64,000 nt of DNA from Corynebacterium glyciniphilum AJ 3170 (GTDB lineage: Bacteria > Actinomycetota > Actinomycetes > Mycobacteriales > Mycobacteriaceae), in contig NZ_CP006842.1 of NCBI RefSeq assembly GCF_000626675.1, positions 1,426,001 to 1,490,000 on the forward strand, given 5' to 3'. Below are positions 39,167 to 46,770 of this stretch, in pieces; positions within the stretch are counted from its first letter, which is position 1, and the number at the start of each line of letters is the position of its first letter. The notes below the pieces were generated by a model that was given only the letters and a program-made list of their open reading frames with translations, was not told where the DNA came from and made no database searches. Both the position numbers and the translations under genes were made by a program.

Positions 39167-40477
39167 ATGGGATTGTTTGACCGTAATCCGGACAAGTCGG
39201 GAAGGCCACGCAGCGAGGACTCGGCCACGCCCACCGGAGGCGTAGACCACAGCGACGACGATCTGTTCGACGCCATCGACTCAGTGGACGGGATCGATGT
39301 CCCGGAGGCGACACGCCCTCTGTCTGTGCCAGGGGCGAACAATAGGACCCCGGACGGCCCAGTGCCGGACGGCGTCCGGGAGCAGGCTGCCCCGGAGACC
39401 CCGGAGACCCCGGAGACCCCGGAGGTCCCGGAGCCTACGGAGTCAACGGCAGTCACGGACGCGACGGAGCGCATGGACAGTGCGAATCCGTCCGATGCCG
39501 GGGAAGCGAAGCCGAAGCGGGACATCTACGCGATGTCGGGCAGGGCCCGGCCGCAGCGTATCGAACCGCGTTCTGCGGAGCCGGCGGGCACTCCGGAGCC
39601 GTCGGACGGTGACCGTACCGAGGTCTTCGGCGCCGCGGCGGCCGATCCAGCCTATGGCGTCCCCGATGACGAGGAACAGCATCAGACCCGCGCGTTCGGA
39701 AGTTCGGTAGGAGCGTCCGGCGTGACGGAGCCGGCCTACACTGACGGCTCGTCGACGTTCGACGGGGATCCGGGAGCAGGACAGTACGCCCCGGAGACCT
39801 CGGTATTCGCTGCAGGTGCAACAGGAGCTGGGGCTGCTGCAACGACCCAGGTGAGCGCCCGGCCGACGACTGACGACCGTACTGTCGTCTCTCCTGACGA
39901 TCCTGAGTCGGCAGACGCGACGGCAGGCTCGGCTACCCGGGGCGGGAACGTGGAGGCCGACCCGAGGAGAGGGACCCTCGATTTCGGCTTGTTCATCCTG
40001 CGTGTCGTGGTCGGGGCGCTGCTCGTGGTACGCGGGTTGCAGACACTCTTCGCCTTCGGTGGTGACCCGGGCATCAGCGCTTTCGAGCAGACGTTGGCGG
40101 CCTACAACTTCGCCGACATTCTGGCCGTCGGTATTCCGGTCGCGCAGATCGTGGCTGGAGGACTTCTGGTCTTCGGTCTCCTCACCCCGGTGGGAAGTGC
40201 TCTGACGGTGGTGGTCGCCGGGTTCCTCGCGTTGCACAACCTGTCGATCTGGGACTCGGGGTACTGGCCGTACACCCTCAGCCCCCAGGTGCAGTTCTGG
40301 GCCCTTCTCGGCCTCGCTGGTCTTGTCCTGACCTTCACCGGGCCGGGGCGGTACGCCGCGGACGCCTCCCGGGGCTGGGCCACCCGGCCGTTGGCCTCAG
40401 CCTGGGTGTTTGCCGTCATCGGTCTGGCGGGTGCAGCAGGGGCATGGCTGGCCGTCGGGGGTGGAAACCCGTTCTGA
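39167..40477 (+). CDS. DoxX family membrane protein with long disordered N-terminal region
   Basis: 436-residue protein. The first 265 residues are hydrophilic, rich in Glu, Asp, Pro, Thr and Ala, with a [15 protein letters not shown] repeat, and look disordered. The C-terminal 170 residues are a DoxX domain with four membrane helices (FGLFILRVVVGALLVVRGLQ, then ILAVGIPVAQIVAGGLLVFG and two more). DoxX proteins act in membrane-linked redox or respiratory processes. Long disordered heads on DoxX proteins occur in corynebacteria. GGTGGAAGA precedes the ATG. The gene is convergent with lysE. Confidence 0.85.
   Translation: MGLFDRNPDKSGRPRSEDSATPTGGVDHSDDDLFDAIDSVDGIDVPEATRPLSVPGANNRTPDGPVPDGVREQAAPETPETPETPEVPEPTESTAVTDATERMDSANPSDAGEAKPKRDIYAMSGRARPQRIEPRSAEPAGTPEPSDGDRTEVFGAAAADPAYGVPDDEEQHQTRAFGSSVGASGVTEPAYTDGSSTFDGDPGAGQYAPETSVFAAGATGAGAAATTQVSARPTTDDRTVVSPDDPESADATAGSATRGGNVEADPRRGTLDFGLFILRVVVGALLVVRGLQTLFAFGGDPGISAFEQTLAAYNFADILAVGIPVAQIVAGGLLVFGLLTPVGSALTVVVAGFLALHNLSIWDSGYWPYTLSPQVQFWALLGLAGLVLTFTGPGRYAADASRGWATRPLASAWVFAVIGLAGAAGAWLAVGGGNPF
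39392..39436 (+). repeat. 9-bp tandem repeat within the DoxX gene
   Basis: Five consecutive 9-bp units starting CCGGAGACC; the first three are identical and the last two vary. They encode the Pro-Glu-Thr repeats of the disordered N-terminal region. Length variation between strains by slippage in steps of three residues would be expected. Confidence 0.85.
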
Positions 40478-40514
40478 TCAGGGGAGGGGGGCGCCTGCGC
40501 TGCCGCCTGTCAGA

Positions 40515-41288
40515 TCACCCCAGGGCGAGACGGGCGGCCATGCCGATCATCAGCAGGCCGATCCCCAGGTTGATCCACCGCCATACCCGTGGGCGGGACA
40601 GCGGGCGACTCAGTAGGCGGGCTCCGTATCCCACTACGAGGAAGAACAGGGTTGATCCGAGAACCGCACCGGTGGTGAACATCCATTTTCCGGTGTCGTC
40701 GTATTGGTTGGCCATTGTTCCGAACACGACAATGCCGTCGACGTAAGCTGCGGGGTTGAGAAAGGTCACCGCCAGTGCGGTGGGCAGGGCCGCGAAGGCC
40801 TGTCGCCGGCGGGGGCGGAGGGGAGCGTCCGTGCGGCGGGGGATTGTACGGGTGATAGTCGCCACCTGGCCGACGCCTCCGTGCGGATAGTCGGCGGTGG
40901 GCGCAGGTAGGTCGGTGGACACGGCAGGGGCTGGTGAGCCGGATTCGGGGGTGTAATCCCGAGGGGTGCTGTCGATTCCGGTGGGGTGGCGGACGTCCCG
41001 CAGACAGGTGACAGCGAACCAGAGCAGGTAGGCGACGCCTCCCCACCGCAGGATCTCCAGGAGAACCGGAAGTTTATCGGTGACGACGCTGACTCCTGCG
41101 GTGCCCAGCGGCAGCAGGATCAAGTCACCGAGGATGAAGACAGAGACGACCAGTCCCACACCCCAACGCTTGACCCCCTGCTTCAGAAGAACCACGTTCT
41201 GCGGACCGACTGCCGCGATGACGGACAGCTGGAACACCAGGCCGGCAAGGCCGATGTGGAGGACCGGGAGGAAGTTTTCGTTCAGCAC
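40515..41288 (-). CDS. lysE: L-lysine/L-arginine exporter LysE
   Basis: 257-residue LysE-type exporter with about six hydrophobic segments: LVFQLSVIAAVGPQNVVLLK is the signature first helix, and VTFLNPAAYVDGIVVFG the conserved later one. It exports lysine and arginine when intracellular levels rise. The central hydrophilic loop is longer than in C. glutamicum LysE (236 residues) and rich in Pro, Thr and Asp (about residues 105-160). The GTG start 41288 has TAGGCT (minus strand, 41301-41296) 7 nt upstream. The divergent neighbour is its activator LysG. Confidence 0.92.
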   Translation of the reverse strand: MLNENFLPVLHIGLAGLVFQLSVIAAVGPQNVVLLKQGVKRWGVGLVVSVFILGDLILLPLGTAGVSVVTDKLPVLLEILRWGGVAYLLWFAVTCLRDVRHPTGIDSTPRDYTPESGSPAPAVSTDLPAPTADYPHGGVGQVATITRTIPRRTDAPLRPRRRQAFAALPTALAVTFLNPAAYVDGIVVFGTMANQYDDTGKWMFTTGAVLGSTLFFLVVGYGARLLSRPLSRPRVWRWINLGIGLLMIGMAARLALG

Positions 41289-41358
41289 GAGGACGAGCCT
41301 AGGAAGCCCAGATTGTGAAGACAAGCAAGCTTAAGTTGATATGATTAAGATATGCTTC
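41289..41358. promoter_or_regulatory. lysE/lysG divergent promoter region
   Basis: 70-bp gap between the divergent start codons. It holds a -10 for lysE (TAGGCT, minus strand 41301-41296) and a -10 for lysG (TAAGAT, 41346-41351), both 7 nt from their start codons. The centre (41318-41352) is AT-rich (AGCTTAAGTTGATATGATTA), as expected for LysR-type regulator binding. In C. glutamicum LysG activates lysE with lysine, arginine or histidine as effector. Confidence 0.6.
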
Positions 41359-42243
41359 ATGATGCCACGTCACATGGATACCTTGCTGCTTGTCGTCGAT
41401 GAGGGGAGTTTCGAGGCCGCAGCGGCTCGCCTCGGTGTCAGCCCGTCCGCGGTGAGTCAGCGCATCAAGGCTCTCGAGGCGGATGTCGGCCGCGTCGTCG
41501 TACGACGGACATCGCCAGTGGGCGTCACGGATGCCGGCGAGGTGCTGATCCAGACTGCTCGACGGATGCGGTTGCTGGAGTCGGAGACAGACGACAGATT
41601 ACGTGGACGGCTAGGTGAGCGGCCGGTCAGTGTAGGAGTCAACGCGGATTCGCTGGGCACCTGGTTCCGTCCCGTGCTCACGCACGTTGCGGATGTGGGA
41701 GGTATTTCCCTGGAACTGAATCTGGAGGACGAACAACACTCCCTGGCGATGCTCCGTCGGGGAGACTGCATGGGGGTGGTCACCGCAGAAGCGGAGCCGG
41801 TCGCGGGATGTGTGGTCGAGGAACTCGGGAGTCTGCACTACTGGCCGGTCGGGGCCCCGGATCTGGCCGATGAGCTCCAGGCGGCCAGGAACGTCCACGG
41901 TGAGGACGCGTGGGCTTCGCTGCCCCTCCTGGTCATCGGGCCGCACGACCGGATGACCGACGGGGTGCTGGAGCCACGCGGTGTGACACCGCGGCCGGGC
42001 CGCAGGGTCTCCCGGATTCCGAGTTTCGAGGGGCTCAACGACGCGGTGGTCGCGGGCCTGGGGTGGACGCTGGTGCCGGTGGCGTCAGCACGGCCGTACG
42101 TGGAGGCGGGAACGATGGTACGTCTCGCAGAGGACGTCATCGAGGTCCCGTTGTACTGGCAGCACTGGCGCCTGGAATCGGACACCCTCGGTGTGCTCAC
42201 CGACGCGGTGCATGCGGCGGCGGCCCTGGGGCTCAGTTCCTGA
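41359..42243 (+). CDS. lysG: LysR-type activator of lysE (LysG/ArgP family)
   Basis: 294-residue LysR-type regulator. The winged helix-turn-helix is LDTLLLVVDEGSFEAAAARL-like (here MDTLLLVVDEGSFEAAAARL), followed by GVSPSAVSQRIKALE. The effector domain shares with C. glutamicum LysG NADSLGTWF, LEDEQHSLAMLRRGD and the C-terminal LYWQHWRLES. ATG 41359 is chosen because it aligns with the C. glutamicum N-terminus and has TAAGAT 7 nt upstream. The 3' end overlaps the convergent ABC permease by 11 nt. Confidence 0.92.
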   Translation: MMPRHMDTLLLVVDEGSFEAAAARLGVSPSAVSQRIKALEADVGRVVVRRTSPVGVTDAGEVLIQTARRMRLLESETDDRLRGRLGERPVSVGVNADSLGTWFRPVLTHVADVGGISLELNLEDEQHSLAMLRRGDCMGVVTAEAEPVAGCVVEELGSLHYWPVGAPDLADELQAARNVHGEDAWASLPLLVIGPHDRMTDGVLEPRGVTPRPGRRVSRIPSFEGLNDAVVAGLGWTLVPVASARPYVEAGTMVRLAEDVIEVPLYWQHWRLESDTLGVLTDAVHAAAALGLSS

Positions 42244-43015
42244 GTCTCCGGTAGGCCCGGGCGGACAATGGAAGAAAGATCGCCACCAGGGCCAGTGGCC
42301 ACAGAGCAGCGGCCAGTACCGCGTGGTCTGCGAGTGCGCCCCCGGTGAACCCGGTGGGGTTGCCGAAGAGTTCGCGGGCGGCGGTGGCCGTGGCGGACAC
42401 CGGGTTCCAGGTGGCGAGGGGTTCCAACCATGTAGGCATGTATTCCGGAGAGACGAAGGCGGTGGACAGGAATCCTACGGGCCAGACCAGCACCTGGACC
42501 ATGGTCGCGGCGCCGTCGTTCCTGCCGAGAGTGAGTCCCAGGTAGATTCCGATCCACAGCACGGCGAACCGGAACCAGAGCAGCAGCGCGACGGCGAGGA
42601 TGGCCTCGGGGGCGCTTCCGGTGACTTGCCAGCCCAACAGGAGTCCGCCGGCGACCAGGACGATGAGCTCCACTGACGAGGTGATCATGTCGGCTCCGAC
42701 GCGGCCGAAGGCCACCGAGGCGTCGCCTATCGGAAGGGACCGGAAGCGGTCGGTGATGCCTTTCTTCGCGTCATTGGCCATCGCGGTGGTTGTCGCCTCG
42801 ACACCGAACATCATCGACAGCGCCATCATGCCGGGCAGGAGGAAGTGGATGTAGTCTCCGCCGCCGGGCAGACTGATCGACCCACCGAAGAGCAGGGAGA
42901 ACATCAGCAGGAGCATGACGGTGAACATGATGGTGAACACCGGTGTGAGGGGTTGGCGGCGCCAGTGGAGGAGCTCCCTGGTTGTGAGCGTCAGCCCGCT
43001 GGTGATGCTGTTCAT
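42233..43015 (-). CDS. ABC-2 type permease (DrrB-like)
   Basis: 260-residue membrane protein with about six hydrophobic segments and the ABC-2 pattern (FTIMFTVMLLLMFSLLFGGS, then FLLPGMMALSMMFGVEATTT and the late PVGFLSTAFVSPEYMPTWLE). The GDYIHFLLPG and NPVSATATAARELFGNP blocks are typical of daunorubicin-resistance DrrB proteins. Works with the ATPase encoded upstream; the ATG overlaps its stop (ATGA). Probable export of a drug or lipid. Confidence 0.9.
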   Translation of the reverse strand: MNSITSGLTLTTRELLHWRRQPLTPVFTIMFTVMLLLMFSLLFGGSISLPGGGDYIHFLLPGMMALSMMFGVEATTTAMANDAKKGITDRFRSLPIGDASVAFGRVGADMITSSVELIVLVAGGLLLGWQVTGSAPEAILAVALLLWFRFAVLWIGIYLGLTLGRNDGAATMVQVLVWPVGFLSTAFVSPEYMPTWLEPLATWNPVSATATAARELFGNPTGFTGGALADHAVLAAALWPLALVAIFLPLSARAYRRLRN

Positions 43016-43974
43016 CGGTTCTCCTCGGTAGACGGTGATGATTCTGTGACGGAGAGGAAGACTTCGTCGAGGGTGGGACGGCGCAGCGCGATGTCGGCCG
43101 GCGTCAGGTTTGCGGCGTCGAGCCGGCGGATGATGTCGACCATGTCTGCGGTGCCGTGTGGTGCGGGCAGGCTGACGAGGAGTCCCTCGGGGCCCGGTGT
43201 AAGTGACAGCTCTGCCGGTGCCAGCGCACTCGCCACATCGACGCTGGACACCAGACGGCTGAACGAGAGGTCGACACGGTCACCGCCACGGTTCCTCTTG
43301 AGCTCGTCGGGCGTGCCGTCTGCGATGATCCGACCTGCCCTCATGATCGAGATGCGGTCGGCGAGTCGGTCGGCCTCCTCCAGGTACTGGGTGGTCAGCA
43401 GGACGGTGGTGCCGGCGTCGGCGGCCCGGAGAACGGCATCCCAGACGTCGATGCGGCCCCGTGGGTCAAGTCCGGTGGTGGGTTCGTCGAGGAAGAGGAC
43501 GTCGGGATGGCGGATGAGGGAGACCGCGATGTCGAGACGTCGGCGCATTCCTCCGGAGTAACCCGACACCGGCCGACGGGCCGCGTCCGTCAGGGAGAAC
43601 TGCTCCAGGAGTTCGTCGGCACGGCGGCGGGCAGCGGGCCGGCGGAGCCCCAGGAGCCGAGCAAACAGCATGAGGTTCTGGTGTCCACCGAGAACCTCAT
43701 CCACTGCCGCGTACTGGCCGACCAACCCGATACGGGCGCGTACGGCGTTGCCCTCGCTCACATCGGTCCCGGCGATGCTGGCAGTCCCCTGGTCGAGGGA
43801 GGTCAGTGTGGTGAGCACCTCGACGGCGGTGGTCTTGCCGGCTCCGTTCGGTCCGAGCAGTCCATGGATGCTGCCGGTGGGAACGGTGAGGCTGAAGTTG
43901 TCGAGTGCGCGGCGTGCCCCGTAGGTCTTGACCAGGGAATCGGTGTAGATGGCGGGAGGAGGATCGGAACTCAT
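43012..43974 (-). CDS. ABC transporter ATPase (DrrA-like)
   Basis: 320-residue ATPase of the DrrA type. Walker A GPNGAGKTT, signature SGGMRRRLDIA, Walker [13 protein letters not shown], followed by the DrrA-specific C-terminal region ending in RRPTLDEVFLSVTE. Start: two consecutive ATGs (43977 and 43974); the second is preferred because AGGAG is then 6 nt upstream. It forms an operon with the permease. It is divergent from the TetR gene, 71 nt away, which probably represses it. Confidence 0.92.
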   Translation of the reverse strand: MSSDPPPAIYTDSLVKTYGARRALDNFSLTVPTGSIHGLLGPNGAGKTTAVEVLTTLTSLDQGTASIAGTDVSEGNAVRARIGLVGQYAAVDEVLGGHQNLMLFARLLGLRRPAARRRADELLEQFSLTDAARRPVSGYSGGMRRRLDIAVSLIRHPDVLFLDEPTTGLDPRGRIDVWDAVLRAADAGTTVLLTTQYLEEADRLADRISIMRAGRIIADGTPDELKRNRGGDRVDLSFSRLVSSVDVASALAPAELSLTPGPEGLLVSLPAPHGTADMVDIIRRLDAANLTPADIALRRPTLDEVFLSVTESSPSTEENR

Positions 43975-43985
43975 CATAAACTCCT

Positions 43986-44028
43986 AACAGTGTACGGAAT
44001 TGCCGAGGGAGGTTCAACGTACGCCGTT
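43986..44028. promoter_or_regulatory. Imperfect inverted repeat, candidate TetR operator
   Basis: AACAGTGTACG (43986-43996) and CGTACGCCGTT (44018-44028) match as inverted arms at 9 of 11 positions, with 21 bp between. They lie in the short gap between the DrrAB-like operon and the divergent TetR gene and would cover both promoters. Confidence 0.5.
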
Positions 44029-44045
44029 CGGAGTAGGCTGTCAAC

Positions 44046-44906
44046 ATGACATCCGACGCCAGCCACGCGACCCCGCAATCCTCGCCGGCAACGTCCGCTG
44101 GAGACGAGGTCCGGGAGCCCGACCGAATGCTGCGACTGGTGTGGCGGCACCAGGTAGGTGAAGAGGCCGGAGCGCGCGGACCCCGGAAGAAGTGGTCCGT
44201 CGACCAGGTCGTGGACACTGCCATCGAAGATGCCGACGCGGCCGGAATCGAGGGGCTCTCCATGCGCAAGATCGCCGAGAAACTCCACACCTCCGCCGCG
44301 AGTCTGTACACCTATATCCCGGGCCGCGACGAGCTTCTCGGGCTGATGATCGACCAGGTGATGGGACGCGTCGATCTCGTGCCTTTCGGCGGGGCAGCAG
44401 CGGACCCGGAGGCCGTCGGTGATCGGCTGCGGGAGATCTCACGGATCGCCTGGGAGGAGATTCACCAGCACCCGTGGTTGCTCGCCGCCCAACGGCACCG
44501 GCCCCTGATCGGGCCGAACATCTCCCGGCGTTATGAATGGCAGCTCTCGGCCCTGGACGGGTGCGGACTTGATGACGTCTCCATGGACCACACCATCGCA
44601 CTGGTCGAGTCCCATGCCATCGCCAGCGCCTCGGCCAGTGTCAATGCGCGCGAACTCGCCCGAACGTCCGGGCATAGCGACGCGGAATGGTGGAAGGTCA
44701 ACGAACCTGTCCTCGCCCAGGTCATGCAGGACGACGAGTTTCCCGTGTCTGGGCGTGTGGGCACCGCAGTGGGGGAAAAGTACCAGGCCATCACCGATCC
44801 GGTCGCGGTCTACGAGTATGGGCTCGAGGTGATCCTCGACGGGGTCCGGACGCGACTCACTGACGTCGCCGACGTCGCCGACGTCGGTGGCACCGATGGT
44901 GGTTAA
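44046..44906 (+). CDS. TetR family regulator with tetracycline-repressor-type C-terminal domain
   Basis: 286-residue regulator. The N-terminal helix-turn-helix is at about residues 50-100 (WSVDQVVDTAIEDADAAGI then LSMRKIAEKLHTSAASLYTY), preceded by a polar tail. The C-terminal part resembles the TetR_C_1 domain (WEEIHQHPWLLAAQ, then SHAIASASASVNAREL). Divergent from the DrrAB-like genes, so local repression and induction by an exported drug are likely. TAGGCT at 44034-44039 is 6 nt before the ATG (leaderless). The C-terminus has a DVADVADVGG repeat. Confidence 0.88.
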   Translation: MTSDASHATPQSSPATSAGDEVREPDRMLRLVWRHQVGEEAGARGPRKKWSVDQVVDTAIEDADAAGIEGLSMRKIAEKLHTSAASLYTYIPGRDELLGLMIDQVMGRVDLVPFGGAAADPEAVGDRLREISRIAWEEIHQHPWLLAAQRHRPLIGPNISRRYEWQLSALDGCGLDDVSMDHTIALVESHAIASASASVNARELARTSGHSDAEWWKVNEPVLAQVMQDDEFPVSGRVGTAVGEKYQAITDPVAVYEYGLEVILDGVRTRLTDVADVADVGGTDGG

Positions 44907-45005
44907 CTTCTGGAGGGGCTGGTCCCGGGGTGCGATCCACTCGTCGGGGTGGGCAGGCGGCACAGCTGTGTGAGGGGAAACCTGCGTGAGGTCATGCCGT
45001 GCGTG

Positions 45006-45027
45006 CCGCCGACCATGCGGTTTTTTT
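45006..45027 (+). terminator. Possible weak terminator after the TetR gene
   Basis: A short 4-bp stem (CCGC with GCGG) directly followed by seven T residues (45021-45027). The stem is weak, so this is uncertain, but the T-run is the longest in this GC-rich neighbourhood. Confidence 0.35.
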
Positions 45028-45050
45028 CGGTGAACACTTTCCTGCAATGA

Positions 45051-45064
45051 TTGAACGCGTTCAA
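45051..45064. promoter_or_regulatory. Perfect 14-bp palindrome upstream of tctCBA, LacI-type operator candidate
   Basis: TTGAACGCGTTCAA is a perfect 14-bp palindrome with a central CG, the layout of LacI/GalR-family operators. It lies about 140 nt before tctC. No LacI-type regulator is encoded in this window. Confidence 0.5.
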
Positions 45065-45204
45065 GGCTCGGCCTTCCGTGACCCCGTCGGTCTACCGTCC
45101 CCGAGACGGTGTGTACCGCGCTGGTCTCCGGCAGCGTCCGGTGTCACAGTCACTCGAGCCACGCGTCCCGGTTACTTCCCTCCGGGGCCCGTCAAGGAGC
45201 TCCA

Positions 45205-46236
45205 ATGAGCCAACCCAAGGCCACAGATCCCCCCGACCACGCGAGGTCCCGGTTCCGCACCGTCGGCACCGCAGTCTTCGCCGTCGTCGCCGTCGTAGTC
45301 ATCGGGACCGCATCCTTCTTCTCGATCCGGTCGGCCTCGGGCGGCACGGATGTACGGAGCAATCTCTCACTTATCGCACCAGCGGCTGCCGGCGGCGGCT
45401 GGGACACGTTCCAGCGCGAGCTGCAGCAGACCCTGAGAACCAACGGGATCGTCAACAATGTCCAGGTTGTCAACGTTCCTGGCGCGGGCGGCACGATCGG
45501 CGTGGGTGTTCTCGCCCAGCAGCCGGAGGCCAACAACCTCATGGTCGGCGGATCCGGCCACATCACGGCGCAGGTCCAGTTCGGCACCCCGTCCAGGATC
45601 CAGGACGTCACCCCGGTGGCCAAGGTCCTCGAGGAATACGACATCATCGCAGTCCCCGCCGATTCCCCTCTCGAGTCGATGGATGACGTCAGCGACGCGT
45701 GGACGCAGAACCCGCGTTCGCTGGCATGGACCGGGGGCGGCTCCTTCGACCAACTCGTCATGACGGATATCGCCCTGGAACTTGGTGTCCCCGCGTCGGA
45801 GACCACGTACATCCCGTCGGACGGCGGCGGCGAGGCCATTCAGGCGCTGCTCAACGGGACGGCCGACGTGACGGCTGGCGGCTTCGCGGATATCTACCCC
45901 CAAGTCGAGTCCGGACGGTTGCGGGTCCTGGGCGTCGTGGCTGAGGACCGCCTCTCCGGAAGCCCGGAGATCGAAGCGATCCCCACGCTGGCCGAACAGG
46001 GCATCGACGTGACTATCACCAACTGGAGGGCACTTTTCGCCCCTCCCTCCGCCACACGCGAGGACATCGAGGAACTTCAGGACCTCATTGCCGAAGCTGT
46101 GGAGACCCCGGAGTGGCGTGCCACCGTAGAACGCAACTACTGGCGCGAGGCGCCAATGCACGGCGAGGAGCTCGATCAGTACATCCAGGACGAGACGGAC
46201 AGGATCACCACCCTGTTCGAGGAGATGGGACAATGA
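45205..46236 (+). CDS. tctC: Tripartite tricarboxylate transporter substrate-binding protein
   Basis: 343-residue periplasmic-type binding protein of the TTT family. The N-terminus has one hydrophobic segment (TVGTAVFAVVAVVVIGTAS, about residues 20-38) without a lipobox Cys, so it is anchored or cleaved without lipidation. The mature domain starts LSLIAPAAAGGGWDTF, the family signature, and has VVNVPGAGGTIGVGVLAQQP. It captures citrate or a related carboxylate for TctAB. AAGGAG lies 6 nt before the ATG. The stop overlaps tctB (ATGA). Confidence 0.93.
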   Translation: MSQPKATDPPDHARSRFRTVGTAVFAVVAVVVIGTASFFSIRSASGGTDVRSNLSLIAPAAAGGGWDTFQRELQQTLRTNGIVNNVQVVNVPGAGGTIGVGVLAQQPEANNLMVGGSGHITAQVQFGTPSRIQDVTPVAKVLEEYDIIAVPADSPLESMDDVSDAWTQNPRSLAWTGGGSFDQLVMTDIALELGVPASETTYIPSDGGGEAIQALLNGTADVTAGGFADIYPQVESGRLRVLGVVAEDRLSGSPEIEAIPTLAEQGIDVTITNWRALFAPPSATREDIEELQDLIAEAVETPEWRATVERNYWREAPMHGEELDQYIQDETDRITTLFEEMGQ

Positions 46237-46769
46237 CCACAACAAGCGACATCGCGGAACCTCGGACCACCTCGCCGGTCGGTGCGGGCACGGTCTGGGC
46301 CGGCCGGTCCGGGCTGATCATGCCCGTCGTAATCGCCGGGTTCAGCCTTTTCCTCGTCATCGGTTCGATCGCCATGGACGGCCCCGACGCGGATTTTCCC
46401 GGACCGGGATTCTTCCCGACTTTGATCGGAGTCATCGGCCTCATTCTCGCCACGGTGATTGCCGTGGGCATTATTCGCCGCCCGGAGCACGTGGAGGGTG
46501 CGGACGAACAGACGACGCGGTTCCATTCGGACTTCGGGGCCCTCGGGTGGACGGTCCTGGGGTTCCTCGCCTTCGCGGTTTTGCTGCCGTGGCTCGGCTG
46601 GATCCTCGCCTCCGGACTGCTGTTCTGGTGTGTGGCCCGGGGATTCGGTTCGCGCCGTCCCGTGTTCGATATTCTGGTGTCGGTGTTCATGGGCTCTGTG
46701 GCCTACCTCGCTTTCGACGTGGCACTCGGCCTCAGTCTTCCTTCCGGCATCATCGGCGGGGGGTTCTGA
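46233..46769 (+). CDS. tctB: Tripartite tricarboxylate transporter small membrane subunit
   Basis: 178-residue protein with four hydrophobic segments (PVVIAGFSLFLVIGSIAM, then TLIGVIGLILATVIAVGII and two in the C-terminal half). DADFPGPGFFPTLIG matches the conserved TctB loop. Small, fast-evolving partner of TctA. Its ATG overlaps the tctC stop and tctA starts 1 nt after its stop, so the three are tightly coupled. Confidence 0.9.
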   Translation: MTTTSDIAEPRTTSPVGAGTVWAGRSGLIMPVVIAGFSLFLVIGSIAMDGPDADFPGPGFFPTLIGVIGLILATVIAVGIIRRPEHVEGADEQTTRFHSDFGALGWTVLGFLAFAVLLPWLGWILASGLLFWCVARGFGSRRPVFDILVSVFMGSVAYLAFDVALGLSLPSGIIGGGF

Positions 46770-46770
46770 C

